Source of the DNA: CAXGTL01 sp964645705
GTDB taxonomy: Archaea; Nanobdellota; Nanobdellia; Woesearchaeales; CAXGTL01
Assembly: GCA_964645705.1 (NCBI GenBank)
Contig: CAZYAB010000002.1
Location: forward strand, 124,001-188,000
Direction: 5' to 3'
Length of the DNA: 64,000 nt
Shown here: positions 17,427-26,520 of the stretch, piece after piece
Position numbering within the stretch: position 1 is the first letter of the stretch
How the letters are laid out: the number at the start of each line of letters is the position of its first letter
Position numbers and translations under genes: made by a program
The notes under the pieces: generated by a model
What the model was told of the DNA's origin: nothing
Database searches by the model: none
The model's input: only the letters and a program-made list of their open reading frames with translations

Positions 17427-17981
17427 TCACCTTTTGTTTATTCTTTTTAATAATTGTTTTAAATTTTGTTTTCCTGTCTTTGTTTTAAACTTAGACATTC
17501 TTACATTTTTAAATTTTTCTAAAAATCTCATATAATCTTTTTTATTTATTGATGGTTTTAGTTTTTTATGATCTATCTGTGACAAAGAATCTGCTTCCAT
17601 AACCATTATTTCATGTTTTTTCTTTATCTTTTTCATATTATCATGTATCTTTATTAAATGGGCAATCATTTTTATTTGTTTTTTTGTATAATTTAATCTT
17701 TTTAATATTTTCTTTGCTAGTTTTGCGCCAACTATCATGTGCTTTTTCTTTAATGCTAATCTGTCATCAAGACTATAATCATTTTTCAAAAATTTTCCAT
17801 AACCAATATCGTGCAGATACATTGTTGTTACAAGTATCTTTTCATCACCGCCTTCTTTTTTTATTATTTTCCTCATCCATTCAGCAGAAAGAATACTATG
17901 CTTATAAGTCCAATTCTTTTTATCAAAGTAATTTCCAAGAACTTTTATTAATTTTTGTTCTGTTTTTTTATCTAGTTCCAT
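17427..17981 (-). CDS. HD-domain phosphohydrolase
   Basis: A small HD-superfamily metal-dependent phosphohydrolase (184 aa). The metal ligands appear as H24 in KHSILSAEWM, the HD dyad in TTMYLHDIGYG (about 52-53), a later HMIVGA, and MIAHLIKIHD. The family cleaves phosphoester bonds in nucleotides or cyclic messengers; the substrate here is unknown. The C-terminus is very basic (KTKTGKQNLKQLLKRINKR). The stop codon overlaps a possible GTG start of the following lipoprotein gene. Confidence 0.82.
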   Translation of the reverse strand: MELDKKTEQKLIKVLGNYFDKKNWTYKHSILSAEWMRKIIKKEGGDEKILVTTMYLHDIGYGKFLKNDYSLDDRLALKKKHMIVGAKLAKKILKRLNYTKKQIKMIAHLIKIHDNMKKIKKKHEIMVMEADSLSQIDHKKLKPSINKKDYMRFLEKFKNVRMSKFKTKTGKQNLKQLLKRINKR

Positions 17982-18103
17982 ATTATGATTTATGTCCTTT
18001 GACTATAAAAACCTTTTCGTGAATTTTACGATATTTTCAGCACTAGACATATATTCTCTATTACATAATTAAATAAATACACTCAGATAATCCCTATATA
18101 AAA

Positions 18104-18607
18104 ATGAAACAAATAGATTCATTAGAAGACTTAGCAATAATTATGAAGTATGTTGAACCATCTAGATTGTTTATTGAGCTTTCACAACCAAAACAACAGT
18201 GCAAAATAAATGTTTCTGAAAAATCAATTTCGATTTTAGCAGGATTTGATGAATATGTTGAATTGCCAGCAGATTGTGGTTTAAATAATAAAGAGACAAG
18301 ATTAAACACTCTTTATTATGGTTGCATGGTTTATGAAAATAATGGTTGTTCACAAAAAGATTGCGCAGAATATAGGAACTTTGTTTCAAATAAAGAATAT
18401 TTAGAATTGATTATTGACATGTTTAGAACAGTATTAGAAGGAGATATTTCTATTGATTATAAAGTAAAGGCAGGTGACAAGTGTGTTTTCTTACCATGTG
18501 CCAGTATTGAGTCTGCTCATTTATCTAATAAAAAAAATTGGTTAGAAATTGCAAAATCAATAACAGACGTGTATGATACTGGTGTTAGAATTTATATTAG
18601 TTATTAG
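18104..18607 (+). CDS. Hypothetical protein, 167 aa
   Basis: A soluble, acidic protein with seven Cys in patterns such as CSQKDC and CVFLPC. The coding signal is good. A TATA-like AATTAAATAAATAC at about 18066-18079 lies about 27 nt upstream of the ATG, so the mRNA is probably leaderless. The 3' end overlaps the convergent methyltransferase gene by 11 bp. I recognise no family. The clustered Cys could bind a metal, but this is a guess. Confidence 0.65.
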   Translation: MKQIDSLEDLAIIMKYVEPSRLFIELSQPKQQCKINVSEKSISILAGFDEYVELPADCGLNNKETRLNTLYYGCMVYENNGCSQKDCAEYRNFVSNKEYLELIIDMFRTVLEGDISIDYKVKAGDKCVFLPCASIESAHLSNKKNWLEIAKSITDVYDTGVRIYISY

Positions 18608-19736
18608 AACTTTTTATAAACTTCTCAAGATCATAATCTTTTCTTATCAAATCTTCTAAAGAAACTAAGTAAATGCCTAAACCATTGTCTTGTGCTTTTT
18701 CTGCTTCTTTTTTTGCATCATCTGAAAATGACACAGCTATCAAAAAACCATTTCCAATACTACTTTCTTCTGGTTGATTACTCACAACACCTATTAATTC
18801 TCTTACATCTTTAACACTTACTGGTTTTTCTTTGTTTTGTTTAACAGAAATACAATACTTAGGATTATTAGCAGGATATAATCCGTCTATTCCTCCGTCC
18901 CTAGTCTTTTTAGGTGATTGTTGTGAACCTGTCATGTCGCAAAGATAATCTTGATATTCTAATGGATGCAGTCTTAATAATCTTTTCATGTTTAGTTTTG
19001 CTCTTCTTATCTCTAGGTCAAGTCCATAGTCCAATGATTTGATTTGTTTTTTTAGATTGTCGCATTTTTCAGAATAAATATTAATTGCAACACCCTTTCT
19101 GCCTAGTCTAAGAACAGTTTCAATAAATTGAATATCACCGCACATAGGATCAACTACTTTTTGTCCTTTATTTGAACTGAGCAATGTTATTATTTCATAT
19201 AAAGTAGGTATGTCTACATCCCAAACATCTCCTGTTTTTTTTAGATCATATTTTGATAAGATGTTTTTATTATAAACAACCTTGTTTTTATCTTTTCTTC
19301 TGTCTAGTTTAACATAACAATGTATTACATCATGTCCTGTGTGGGGTTTGTCAGGCCTTGGTAAAATAATTCTATTTCTGTAATTCCTCTTATCAAAAAC
19401 TTTGTCTGTTACTAATTTGATTTCTTCTGCAAAATCTTCACAATGAACATAATAAGTTCCGCCTGTTCTTAATCCTATTCTAAATTGTCTTGCTCTTTCC
19501 ATGTACCAGTCTAAGTATGGTTCAATATCTCCTTTGTCCAGTGCTTTGAAAACCTTTTCAGATAATTCATCATATGGATAATCTTGTTTGTATGTGTGAG
19601 GAGGATTTGCATATATTAGATTGATACCTTTTCTATTGTCTCCTGCTGGAAAATATTGTCTAAGAACATCAATACAGTCTCCGCAATTGATTATGTGTTT
19701 TTGTGTTTTTGGTTTTCTTTGTCTTCTATTTCCCAT
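18597..19736 (-). CDS. DNA methyltransferase fused to an Mrr-like endonuclease domain
   Basis: A 379-aa fusion. Residues 14-245 have the order of beta-class amino-DNA methylases: motif IV first as ANPPH (43-47), then the SAM-binding motif as DPMCG (196-200). The residue after NPP is His rather than the usual Tyr/Phe/Trp. Residues 255-379 resemble Mrr-type restriction endonuclease cores: a GGIDG turn with Asp284, then CISVKQ with Lys299; the usual Glu/Gln two residues before Lys is Ser297. No specificity subunit is encoded nearby. It could be a compact modification-restriction enzyme or a methylation-dependent nuclease. A TATA box lies at about 19756-19766. Confidence 0.72.
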   Translation of the reverse strand: MGNRRQRKPKTQKHIINCGDCIDVLRQYFPAGDNRKGINLIYANPPHTYKQDYPYDELSEKVFKALDKGDIEPYLDWYMERARQFRIGLRTGGTYYVHCEDFAEEIKLVTDKVFDKRNYRNRIILPRPDKPHTGHDVIHCYVKLDRRKDKNKVVYNKNILSKYDLKKTGDVWDVDIPTLYEIITLLSSNKGQKVVDPMCGDIQFIETVLRLGRKGVAINIYSEKCDNLKKQIKSLDYGLDLEIRRAKLNMKRLLRLHPLEYQDYLCDMTGSQQSPKKTRDGGIDGLYPANNPKYCISVKQNKEKPVSVKDVRELIGVVSNQPEESSIGNGFLIAVSFSDDAKKEAEKAQDNGLGIYLVSLEDLIRKDYDLEKFIKSSNN

Positions 19737-19871
19737 TACTCAGAGGGTGTGTTGCTATATATATAAATATTCATAGACTGTAGAATAGAGAATATAAATG
19801 TTTATAAATTAGAAAACCCTCCTGAGTAAAAAAGTAGTTCTTATAATAATAATCACGAGGCGAACGTAAAA

Positions 19872-21023
19872 ATGGAAATAAATCAAATGTACTGGGAATT
19901 TGGAATGATTCATAAAATTGGATTGAGTTTACAAGAAGGGCATGTTCATGTAAAAGAGATTGTAGATACAATAGATCAAAGAATTTCTGATTCAAAAAAG
20001 GAGTATGAATCATTTTCAAAAGAAAAATCAGATGAATTATCTAGGTGTGAAAGTTCAATAGAAAAAATAACTAAAGATTTTAAGAGGTTTTATCTTCATT
20101 CGTTAATTCCATTATTTGAAGTAGCTTATGATATTTTAAAGAATTATCCAGATCAAGAATATTTTTTAACACAAAACAAAAGAAATTTGGATGAAAGAAA
20201 TAATGATTATAATGAACCAAAATATATCTTCTATTTCTTGTCTAATAAAGTGGGTACAGGAATATTTTCTAGGAAATCTGAAGTGCCTAATGATAAGTTA
20301 GAACCTGTTATTTATGATGTAACTGATAAAGTACTTATGCCTATAGAGTTAATAGCACAATTTGGAAAAAAAGAAGAGAGTGTTGACCTAGCATATTCTA
20401 GGCTTATTTCTTTTATCAAAGAAAACATTTCTAAAGTTGAATTAAGTGATGAAATAAATAATAATTTTGAAGAAATTTATAATAAGGAACAACAATTACA
20501 AAAAGATATTGAAGATAATAAACAAAGAACTATAGAGATAAATAAAGAAATAAAAGATTCAAAACAACAACATGATTTGTTTTTGGAACAGGAATTAAAA
20601 GAAATGTCACAATACAAAGAATTATTGCCACAAGAGGAGCACCAGGCTGAGAAACATTATCTTCGTTCATTGTCTCAACTTTATGAAATTTCATGTTATA
20701 TAATTGATAATTTATCTAATTTTGAGGATTATGCTTTAACACAAAGACAGATTTCTATAGAAGAGAGAGGAGGGAATATTTCAAAACCTAATTTCGCAAC
20801 TTATCATTTGTCTAAGAAATATGTAACAAAATTATTTAAACATATGTTTGGACTAAGTATGGCTGAAAAAAAACCACAAAATCATGGTGATGAATCAATA
20901 ACAATTTTGGAATTAATAGCAGAAATAGGAATAGAAGAGGAAAATGTTAAAGAAACTTATGATCGATTAATTGCTCTGATTCAAGAAAATATACAGGAAA
21001 TAGAAAAAAACAAAAAACCTTAA
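19872..21023 (+). CDS. Coiled-coil protein with an internal duplication
   Basis: A 383-aa acidic soluble protein. Two homologous modules are seen at about 74-195 and 256-377, each starting with HSL or RSL, continuing LTQ, a YFLS or YHLS step, then IELIAQFG or LELIAEIG, ending in LIxxIxENI. They are separated by a Glu/Lys/Gln-rich coiled coil (about 200-250); another coiled coil is at the N-terminus (about 40-70). No enzyme motif is seen. A TATA element (GTTTATAAATTAG, about 19800-19812) lies upstream. It could be a structural or partner protein to the divergent methyltransferase-nuclease; that is inference from position only. Confidence 0.65.
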   Translation: MEINQMYWEFGMIHKIGLSLQEGHVHVKEIVDTIDQRISDSKKEYESFSKEKSDELSRCESSIEKITKDFKRFYLHSLIPLFEVAYDILKNYPDQEYFLTQNKRNLDERNNDYNEPKYIFYFLSNKVGTGIFSRKSEVPNDKLEPVIYDVTDKVLMPIELIAQFGKKEESVDLAYSRLISFIKENISKVELSDEINNNFEEIYNKEQQLQKDIEDNKQRTIEINKEIKDSKQQHDLFLEQELKEMSQYKELLPQEEHQAEKHYLRSLSQLYEISCYIIDNLSNFEDYALTQRQISIEERGGNISKPNFATYHLSKKYVTKLFKHMFGLSMAEKKPQNHGDESITILELIAEIGIEEENVKETYDRLIALIQENIQEIEKNKKP

Positions 21024-21454
21024 CTAACTTCCAAAACCTTAATATTAAAAGTCAGATTCTTTCCAGCCAAAGGATGATTCAGATCAATTGTAACTTCTGT
21101 TTCACCGATTTCAACAATCTTAGCAGGAAACTGTCTTCCGTCTTGTGACGCAAACATTAACATCATTCCTGGCTTTGGTTCTGGTTCTTTTGGTAATTTA
21201 TCTTTTGGTAGTTTTTGAATTAATTTAGGATTAGAATGTCCATAAGCTTGTTCAGGTGTTAGTTTGAATGTCTTTTCTTCACCTTTTTCCATGCCAATTA
21301 CAGCTTCATCAAACCCTTTTATAACTTTTCCAGCACCAACTTCAAATTCCAAAGGATGAGAATGATCACCATGCTTTGATGAGTCAAATACTGTTCCATC
21401 ATCTAGTTTACCTTCATAATCAAGTTTTACTTTATCGCCTTTCTTAATTGCCAT
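21020..21454 (-). CDS. FKBP-type peptidyl-prolyl isomerase, SlyD-like
   Basis: A 144-aa FKBP. The N-terminal FKBP half includes KLDDGTVFDSS and FEVGAGKVIKGFDEAVIGM. The insert-in-flap region is at about 70-125 with YGHSNPKLIQKLPKD, and the terminal strand restores the FKBP fold (IDLNHPLAGKNLTF). This is the short archaeal SlyD-like form with prolyl isomerase and chaperone activity. No metal-binding His tail is present. GGAGGC precedes the ATG. Its stop overlaps that of the convergent coiled-coil gene by 4 bp. Confidence 0.93.
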   Translation of the reverse strand: MAIKKGDKVKLDYEGKLDDGTVFDSSKHGDHSHPLEFEVGAGKVIKGFDEAVIGMEKGEEKTFKLTPEQAYGHSNPKLIQKLPKDKLPKEPEPKPGMMLMFASQDGRQFPAKIVEIGETEVTIDLNHPLAGKNLTFNIKVLEVS

Positions 21455-21541
21455 ATTGTTTTGCCTCCTATATAAGTTATTTATCTGAATAATTTGTGTC
21501 GCTTTATAAGCCTTTGTGTTGTTTTTATATATAGAATTAGT

Positions 21542-21784
21542 TTATTTTACTTTTTCATAACATCTACTTCTCATATAATCATCAGAAATAAGATTACATA
21601 TTGTTTCATCTTGTTCTAGTTCAGCTAAATCAGTCAAACAATCAGCTCTTTCAACATAATTATTTAGACTAAGACAATTATTGATTTGAACTTGAGAAAT
21701 ATCAGTCACAATTTCGCCTGTATAACCAGGATAACAACCTGTTAAAAACAAAGTACAAATCATTAAAATTATTATCATTTTCAT
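21542..21784 (-). CDS. Small Cys-containing lipoprotein
   Basis: An 80-aa protein. The signal ends in the lipobox LTGC (Cys17). The mature part contains NNC, RADC, TIC and RSRC, spaced in a helical-repeat fashion (C....RADCLTDLAELEQDETIC...RSRCYEKV broken here for brevity). This looks like a short pair of helical hairpins tied by disulfides, a type often seen in secreted proteins of DPANN archaea. Function unknown. Confidence 0.65.
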   Translation of the reverse strand: MKMIIILMICTLFLTGCYPGYTGEIVTDISQVQINNCLSLNNYVERADCLTDLAELEQDETICNLISDDYMRSRCYEKVK

Positions 21785-21876
21785 TCTTTACAATATGGTA
21801 AAAATCATCATTAATAAATTAATTTAATATGAATCCGGAAGAATCACGGAGGCACAATTCTTCAAAAAACAAGAAA

Positions 21877-23385
21877 TCACACCAACATATACGGTTGCAG
21901 ACCTAGTTCAGAATCAGTTGTCACATTTAATTTTAATTCATTCAATCCTGCTTCATCACCATGCTTAGGAATATGTGTTAAATGCAGATTAAGATTTTCT
22001 AATTTGTTCAAATTATTTATTGCACGTTTCATATAAGCGTTATTACGCGCACCAATTGCCAACAATATCAAAATTTCTTCAACATTCAAAGAAGCAGACA
22101 AATAACCAAACTTTTTTTTATATTTAATCATCTGTTTTATCAGATACTTTGGCAATAACTTCTTTTTTTTAGGAATGCCTGACATTTTTTTAAGTGCTTT
22201 TAATATCACTGCTGATTCTGCATGCAGTAGATGAGAATTATGTGCTTTGATAATTTTTCCACTAGGGAGTTCAATAGCAGCACCGCAATATACACCTTTG
22301 TTACCTTCTTTATTTTTTTCTGTTTGTTTTCTGGCTTGTCTGGATTTTTTGATCAATGGATATATTTTTTCACTAACTTTTGCTTTTTTCATGATAAGTT
22401 TTATTTGGTCAATTGTTTCTTGTGTTTCAATTCCTAGTACAAATTCTTGTTTATATCGAAGATATCTTCTTACTATCTCTTGTTTTGATTTTTGTCTTAT
22501 CACCTTATCATTTATAATACCTTGTTTTGCCATGTTCACACCCATGTCAGTCGGAGAATTATATTTGTTGACAAAATTTTCAGTTTTTGTGATTGATTTC
22601 ATGATCCTTTTTAAAATATAAAAATTTTCAATATCTCTGTTATAATTCACAGCTTTTTTTTTATATTTTTTTAGGTGGTAAGGATCAATCATATTAACAT
22701 CTTTTAGATCAGCTGTAGCAGCTTCATAAGCAATATTAACTTCATGATTAAGTGCAAGGTTCCAGATAGGAAATGTTTCAAACTTAGCATATCCTGCATT
22801 GATGTTTCTTTTTTGTTCATGATACAACTGTGTAAGACACACAGCCATTTTACCACTTCCGCCACCAGTACCTGTCACAATGATTAAAGGCTGTTTTGTT
22901 TTGATGTATGGTCGTTTGTTAAATCCTTTTAATGATTTTTTTATGTTCTTGGGATAACCAGGTATATCATGATAAACATATACTTTATTCCCTGCATTTT
23001 CTAATTTTCTTTTGAACCTGATTGCCAGATTTTCATTTTCATACCTAGTTATTACTATTGCACACACTTTAAGTCCTTTTTCTCTTATTTCACTTATTTC
23101 TTTTATTGCTTGCAGATCATATGTCAATCCAAAATCATGCCTGATTCTTCCTTTTTGAATATCTTTTGCACTTATACAATAAATTATTTCAAGATTCTTT
23201 AGATTCTTAAGAAGTTGCACTTTTGCATCAGGTTCATATCCTGGTAGAACTCTTTGCGCATGTCTATCATATAATAATTTTCCACCAAACTCAAGATAAA
23301 GCTTTTTATCGAACTTAGCCAATCTTTGTTTTATTTCCTGTGTTTGATGTTTAAGATACTTTTTTGTGTCAAAACCTCTTTTCAT
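21877..23385 (-). CDS. DUF1846 (UPF0371) family protein
   Basis: A 502-aa protein matching the DUF1846 family along its whole length: the N-terminal MKRGFDTKKYLKHQ, the GRIRHDFGLTYD segment, and the glycine-rich VTGTGGGSGKMAVCL loop at about 171-185, which resembles a P-loop. The family is best known from Firmicutes and has no established activity; structures suggest an ATP-binding ligase-like fold. It stands alone, suggesting transfer from bacteria, although its codon use is as AT-rich as its neighbours. Confidence 0.85.
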   Translation of the reverse strand: MKRGFDTKKYLKHQTQEIKQRLAKFDKKLYLEFGGKLLYDRHAQRVLPGYEPDAKVQLLKNLKNLEIIYCISAKDIQKGRIRHDFGLTYDLQAIKEISEIREKGLKVCAIVITRYENENLAIRFKRKLENAGNKVYVYHDIPGYPKNIKKSLKGFNKRPYIKTKQPLIIVTGTGGGSGKMAVCLTQLYHEQKRNINAGYAKFETFPIWNLALNHEVNIAYEAATADLKDVNMIDPYHLKKYKKKAVNYNRDIENFYILKRIMKSITKTENFVNKYNSPTDMGVNMAKQGIINDKVIRQKSKQEIVRRYLRYKQEFVLGIETQETIDQIKLIMKKAKVSEKIYPLIKKSRQARKQTEKNKEGNKGVYCGAAIELPSGKIIKAHNSHLLHAESAVILKALKKMSGIPKKKKLLPKYLIKQMIKYKKKFGYLSASLNVEEILILLAIGARNNAYMKRAINNLNKLENLNLHLTHIPKHGDEAGLNELKLNVTTDSELGLQPYMLV

Positions 23386-23496
23386 AATAACATAAATAAA
23401 GAAAATAGTTTATATACCTTTCTGTTTGTATTTAGAAATTTATAATAGTTTTGGTTTATTTATTGACTTCCAATTCATCAAAAAACTGTTCAACTA

Positions 23497-24102
23497 TTAA
23501 CATTTTACCTTCTTGCCTTCATCAAATCTCCATACATTACCAACAAACTCTAATCCATCATTGTAAATAATTGCAGAATTGTTTTCTAAACCATATATTA
23601 GTCTGTCTTCAGACATGGGTAGAAGAAATCTGTCAAACTTTTCTTCATAATGAGCTTTTACCCAGAAATTTACCATACCAATCATTGGCATAATCGAAAC
23701 ATCGTCTCTTAATTTAAGATATTCAGGACACATTACATATGCTCCTGCACTATTCCCAGACACAATTCCTGGAAAACCTTTTATCATATTAACTAAACTA
23801 TGCTCTTTAATCTTTTGCATTAATTTTTCTGTTTTACCACCAGGCAAATAAAGAAGGTCCACAAGATCAAACAATAAATAATTAGGATTATCATCTGAAA
23901 AAAACCAAACATTCTCAGCACCTAACTCTTTAAAATAATTTTTAAAAAACTCTTCTTTTTTTTTTAATTTGCCTTTATCATCAAAAGTTAGATTCAAAAC
24001 CAGAACATTATTATCTTCAGATTCATCAATAACTCTTTTATCTAGATCTTTTAATCCGCCTGTTGACGTGTGTCCTGATAATAAAAATATTTTTCTAGGC
24101 AT
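23497..24102 (-). CDS. Peptidase E-like S51 family protein
   Basis: A 201-aa protein with the class-I amidotransferase-like fold of peptidase family S51. The nucleophile elbow is GNSAGAYVM at about 116-124, where the Ser of NSAG is the expected nucleophile. An upstream LYLPGGKTEKL matches the family's GGN/GGK motif. The family cleaves Asp-X dipeptides or releases amino acids from cyanophycin; the substrate here is not known. Its start overlaps closely with the preceding 118-aa gene (2-nt gap). Confidence 0.82.
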   Translation of the reverse strand: MPRKIFLLSGHTSTGGLKDLDKRVIDESEDNNVLVLNLTFDDKGKLKKKEEFFKNYFKELGAENVWFFSDDNPNYLLFDLVDLLYLPGGKTEKLMQKIKEHSLVNMIKGFPGIVSGNSAGAYVMCPEYLKLRDDVSIMPMIGMVNFWVKAHYEEKFDRFLLPMSEDRLIYGLENNSAIIYNDGLEFVGNVWRFDEGKKVKC

Positions 24103-24103
24103 T

Positions 24104-24460
24104 TTAATTATACTTCATAACCAACTTACAAACCAAACCAGGCATTGAATTATGCTCTGCACCAGTATCACAAATATTTTCTATTATGCTCTTTAGTTTT
24201 GCTTTACCATTTCTTTGATGACTCTTGCCATTGCCTTTTGCACTATATCCATTCCTATACTTAGGTATTCTTAAACCAAATTTTCTAAACTTTTTTGCAT
24301 AATATTGGGCTTGATCTACTAAACCTAATTTAATAGCATCGTCTATTACTTTTCTTGCTACTTTTGGTTCACCATCAGGCAATCTTTCTCCTCTTGTTCT
24401 GTAATCTGCAATAATACTTAGTTCAGCACTTAGTCTATTCTTTATAGTATATTCATCCAT
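24104..24460 (-). CDS. Hypothetical basic protein, 118 aa
   Basis: A Lys/Arg/Gly-rich protein. The first 70 residues appear helical (KNRLSAELSIIADY, VIDDAIKLGLVDQAQYYAKK), followed by a basic loop rich in Gly, Asn and His (NGYSAKGNGKSHQRNGKAK) that suggests nucleic acid binding. The ATG at 24460 is chosen because GGAGGGAT lies about 6-8 nt upstream; an extended frame to 24484 is less likely. It is followed immediately by the S51 peptidase gene and probably shares its transcript. No family is recognised. Confidence 0.6.
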   Translation of the reverse strand: MDEYTIKNRLSAELSIIADYRTRGERLPDGEPKVARKVIDDAIKLGLVDQAQYYAKKFRKFGLRIPKYRNGYSAKGNGKSHQRNGKAKLKSIIENICDTGAEHNSMPGLVCKLVMKYN

Positions 24461-24601
24461 TTTAACATCCCTCCAATCTATCACAGAACTCTTTTATTAT
24501 ATATATGGAAAGATTTCATCATATATAAATCTTTACTATAAAACATATATATTTAAAAACAGAACAAAAATCCCATATATAAACTAATAAGGTGATATAA
24601 A

Positions 24602-24871
24602 ATGTCAGAAGAAAACACATACTATGTAACAACTGAAAACAAAGACGGACATACTTCTGTAACAAATTTAGGATCAGAAGAAAATTTCCACGATTGGTAC
24701 AACAGAAAGATGACGCATCTTTCTGAAACGCGTAACTCAGATGTATACCAAATATTATACCGCGGTAATGATGAAAAAAAAGCAATAGCAGCTCGCGACA
24801 GACGCAGAACAATTAAACCTAATCATGATGAAGAAGACGATGATGATCTAGAAGATATTGTTGAAGAATAA
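24602..24871 (+). CDS. Small protein with an acidic tail
   Basis: An 89-aa hydrophilic protein ending in an Asp/Glu-rich tail (HDEEDDDDLEDIVEE). It has a model ribosome binding site, AAGGTGATATAAAATG, and a TATA box near 24545-24556. That spacing is useful as the reference for the AUA-start candidates elsewhere in the window. No known domain. Confidence 0.65.
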   Translation: MSEENTYYVTTENKDGHTSVTNLGSEENFHDWYNRKMTHLSETRNSDVYQILYRGNDEKKAIAARDRRRTIKPNHDEEDDDDLEDIVEE

Positions 24872-24969
24872 TCTGCAACACCAAAATTCTTACTATTTAA
24901 CATAACTTCTATCAAAATTAAACCTATGACCAACCTTTATATATAACCATTACTAAAGTAATAATTACA

Positions 24970-26229
24970 ATGAAAAAAACAATAATATTCGGACTATTAC
25001 TAACTATTTTTTTATTTGGATGTACTTCAGAATTTAAAACAATGGATGATACACAAGCAACTTCATCAGGTGTTGAACAAGTTGTAAATGCCAACAATCA
25101 GTTTGCTTTTGACATGTACAATAAAATAGATAATGATAAAAATGTATTCTTTTCACCTTATTCAATATCAACTGCACTTGCAATGACATACGAAGGTGCA
25201 AATGGTCAGACAAAAGAAGAAATAAAAAATGTTTTCTATTTTCCAGATGATCAAACACTAAGATCGTCTAATGCAAGAATATATAATCTAATAAACAAAG
25301 ACAATAAAAAATACGAGCTCAATACAGCAAACGCATTATGGGCTCAGAAAGATTATGATTTCCTTCCCACTTATTTCAACACTATTGAAAATTATTATGG
25401 TGGTAAAGTAACTAATCTAGACTTTGTTACACAAACAGAAGAATCAAGACAAACAATAAACAAATGGGTAGAAGATCAAACAAATGATAAGATAAAGAAT
25501 TTAATAGAAAAAGGAATGTTAAATGCAATGACAAGATTAGTATTAACAAATGCAATATATTTCAAAGGAACATGGGAATGGGAATTTGACAAATCAGATA
25601 CAAGCAACCAAGACTTTAAGATAACTTCTGACAATGTTGTAAAAACTCCAATGATGTTTATGGAACCTGACAAAGCCAGGTTTAATTATGCAAATTTAGA
25701 AAAATTACAAATCCTAGAATTACCTTACAAAGGTAATGATATTTCAATGTTAATATTATTACCAAAACAAGGACCAGAATATGATTTTGACAATGATAAA
25801 ATGATAACTCATGATTATACTCTTAAAGATATAGAATTATCTTCTGAAAAACTCAAAGAATACAGATCACAAATGAAAGAAACAAAATTAGACGCAATAT
25901 ATCTTCCTAAGTTTGAGTTTGACACAAAATATCTCCTGAATAATGCATTAAAAAGTTTAGGAATGCCGACTGCTTTTTCAATGGATGCTGACTTTTCAGG
26001 CATGGATGGAACAAAAGATTTGTTTATCTCAAATGTTATACATCAAGCATTTGTCAAGGTTGATGAAAAAGGAACAGAAGCAGCTGCTGCAACAGCAGTT
26101 ACAATGGAGTTAAAATCAGCAATGCCAACAAACATATTCAGGGCAGATCATCCGTTCATCTTCATTATACAAGAAAGATCAACAGGAAATATCTTGTTTA
26201 TGGGTAAGGTAGTGGATCCGACTATTTAA
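24970..26229 (+). CDS. Serpin lipoprotein
   Basis: A full-length serpin (419 aa), a suicide-substrate protease inhibitor. The signal ends in LFGC with lipidation at Cys18, so it is displayed on the outer face of the membrane. Serpin landmarks are NVFFSPYSISTALAM, LVLTNAIYFKGTWEWEF, and the hinge GTEAAAATA. Counting from the hinge Gly as P15, the reactive bond is Lys382-Ser383, which predicts inhibition of trypsin-like proteases. The C-terminal ADHPFIFIIQE and GNILFMGKV strands are intact. A TATA box (CTTTATATATAAC, about 24934-24946) gives a leaderless mRNA. Archaeal serpins are uncommon. Confidence 0.95.
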   Translation: MKKTIIFGLLLTIFLFGCTSEFKTMDDTQATSSGVEQVVNANNQFAFDMYNKIDNDKNVFFSPYSISTALAMTYEGANGQTKEEIKNVFYFPDDQTLRSSNARIYNLINKDNKKYELNTANALWAQKDYDFLPTYFNTIENYYGGKVTNLDFVTQTEESRQTINKWVEDQTNDKIKNLIEKGMLNAMTRLVLTNAIYFKGTWEWEFDKSDTSNQDFKITSDNVVKTPMMFMEPDKARFNYANLEKLQILELPYKGNDISMLILLPKQGPEYDFDNDKMITHDYTLKDIELSSEKLKEYRSQMKETKLDAIYLPKFEFDTKYLLNNALKSLGMPTAFSMDADFSGMDGTKDLFISNVIHQAFVKVDEKGTEAAAATAVTMELKSAMPTNIFRADHPFIFIIQERSTGNILFMGKVVDPTI

Positions 26230-26477
26230 AGTCTCAATGTATTGACATAATTAATCATCATCAATACTAAGTCTTTTTTATCATCTTTAACAGTCGGATG
26301 TATGTCTTGAAAATAACATATCAATGTTTCATACTTATCAGATAGTTGTTCCATATCTTTTATTTTATTCCTGAGTTCATTAAGAAGAAATTGTTCAGGC
26401 TTATCAAGATCATCTTTCCAAACATGTTTATTAATAAAGTCATAAAGTACTAAAGGATCTTTCATTGTCTCATTCAT
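26226..26477 (-). CDS. Hypothetical helical protein, 83 aa
   Basis: A small helical protein (MNETMKDPLVLYDF...). The frame extends upstream to 26558 inside the previous gene, but the ATG at 26477 lies about 28-32 nt after the TATA-like ACTTATAAATT near 26508, so a separate leaderless transcript is likely. The stop overlaps that of the convergent serpin gene by 4 bp. No family recognised. Confidence 0.55.
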   Translation of the reverse strand: MNETMKDPLVLYDFINKHVWKDDLDKPEQFLLNELRNKIKDMEQLSDKYETLICYFQDIHPTVKDDKKDLVLMMINYVNTLRL

Positions 26478-26520
26478 ATAAGAAAAAGTAAGTGGAAAAG
26501 AATTTATAAGTTTATAGATT

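Noticed and set aside
21826..21905. 25-codon plus-strand ORF and weak hairpin after the DUF1846 gene
   Set aside because: No promoter, and most of it overlaps the end of DUF1846 on the other strand. The imperfect hairpin is likely just a terminator-like structure.
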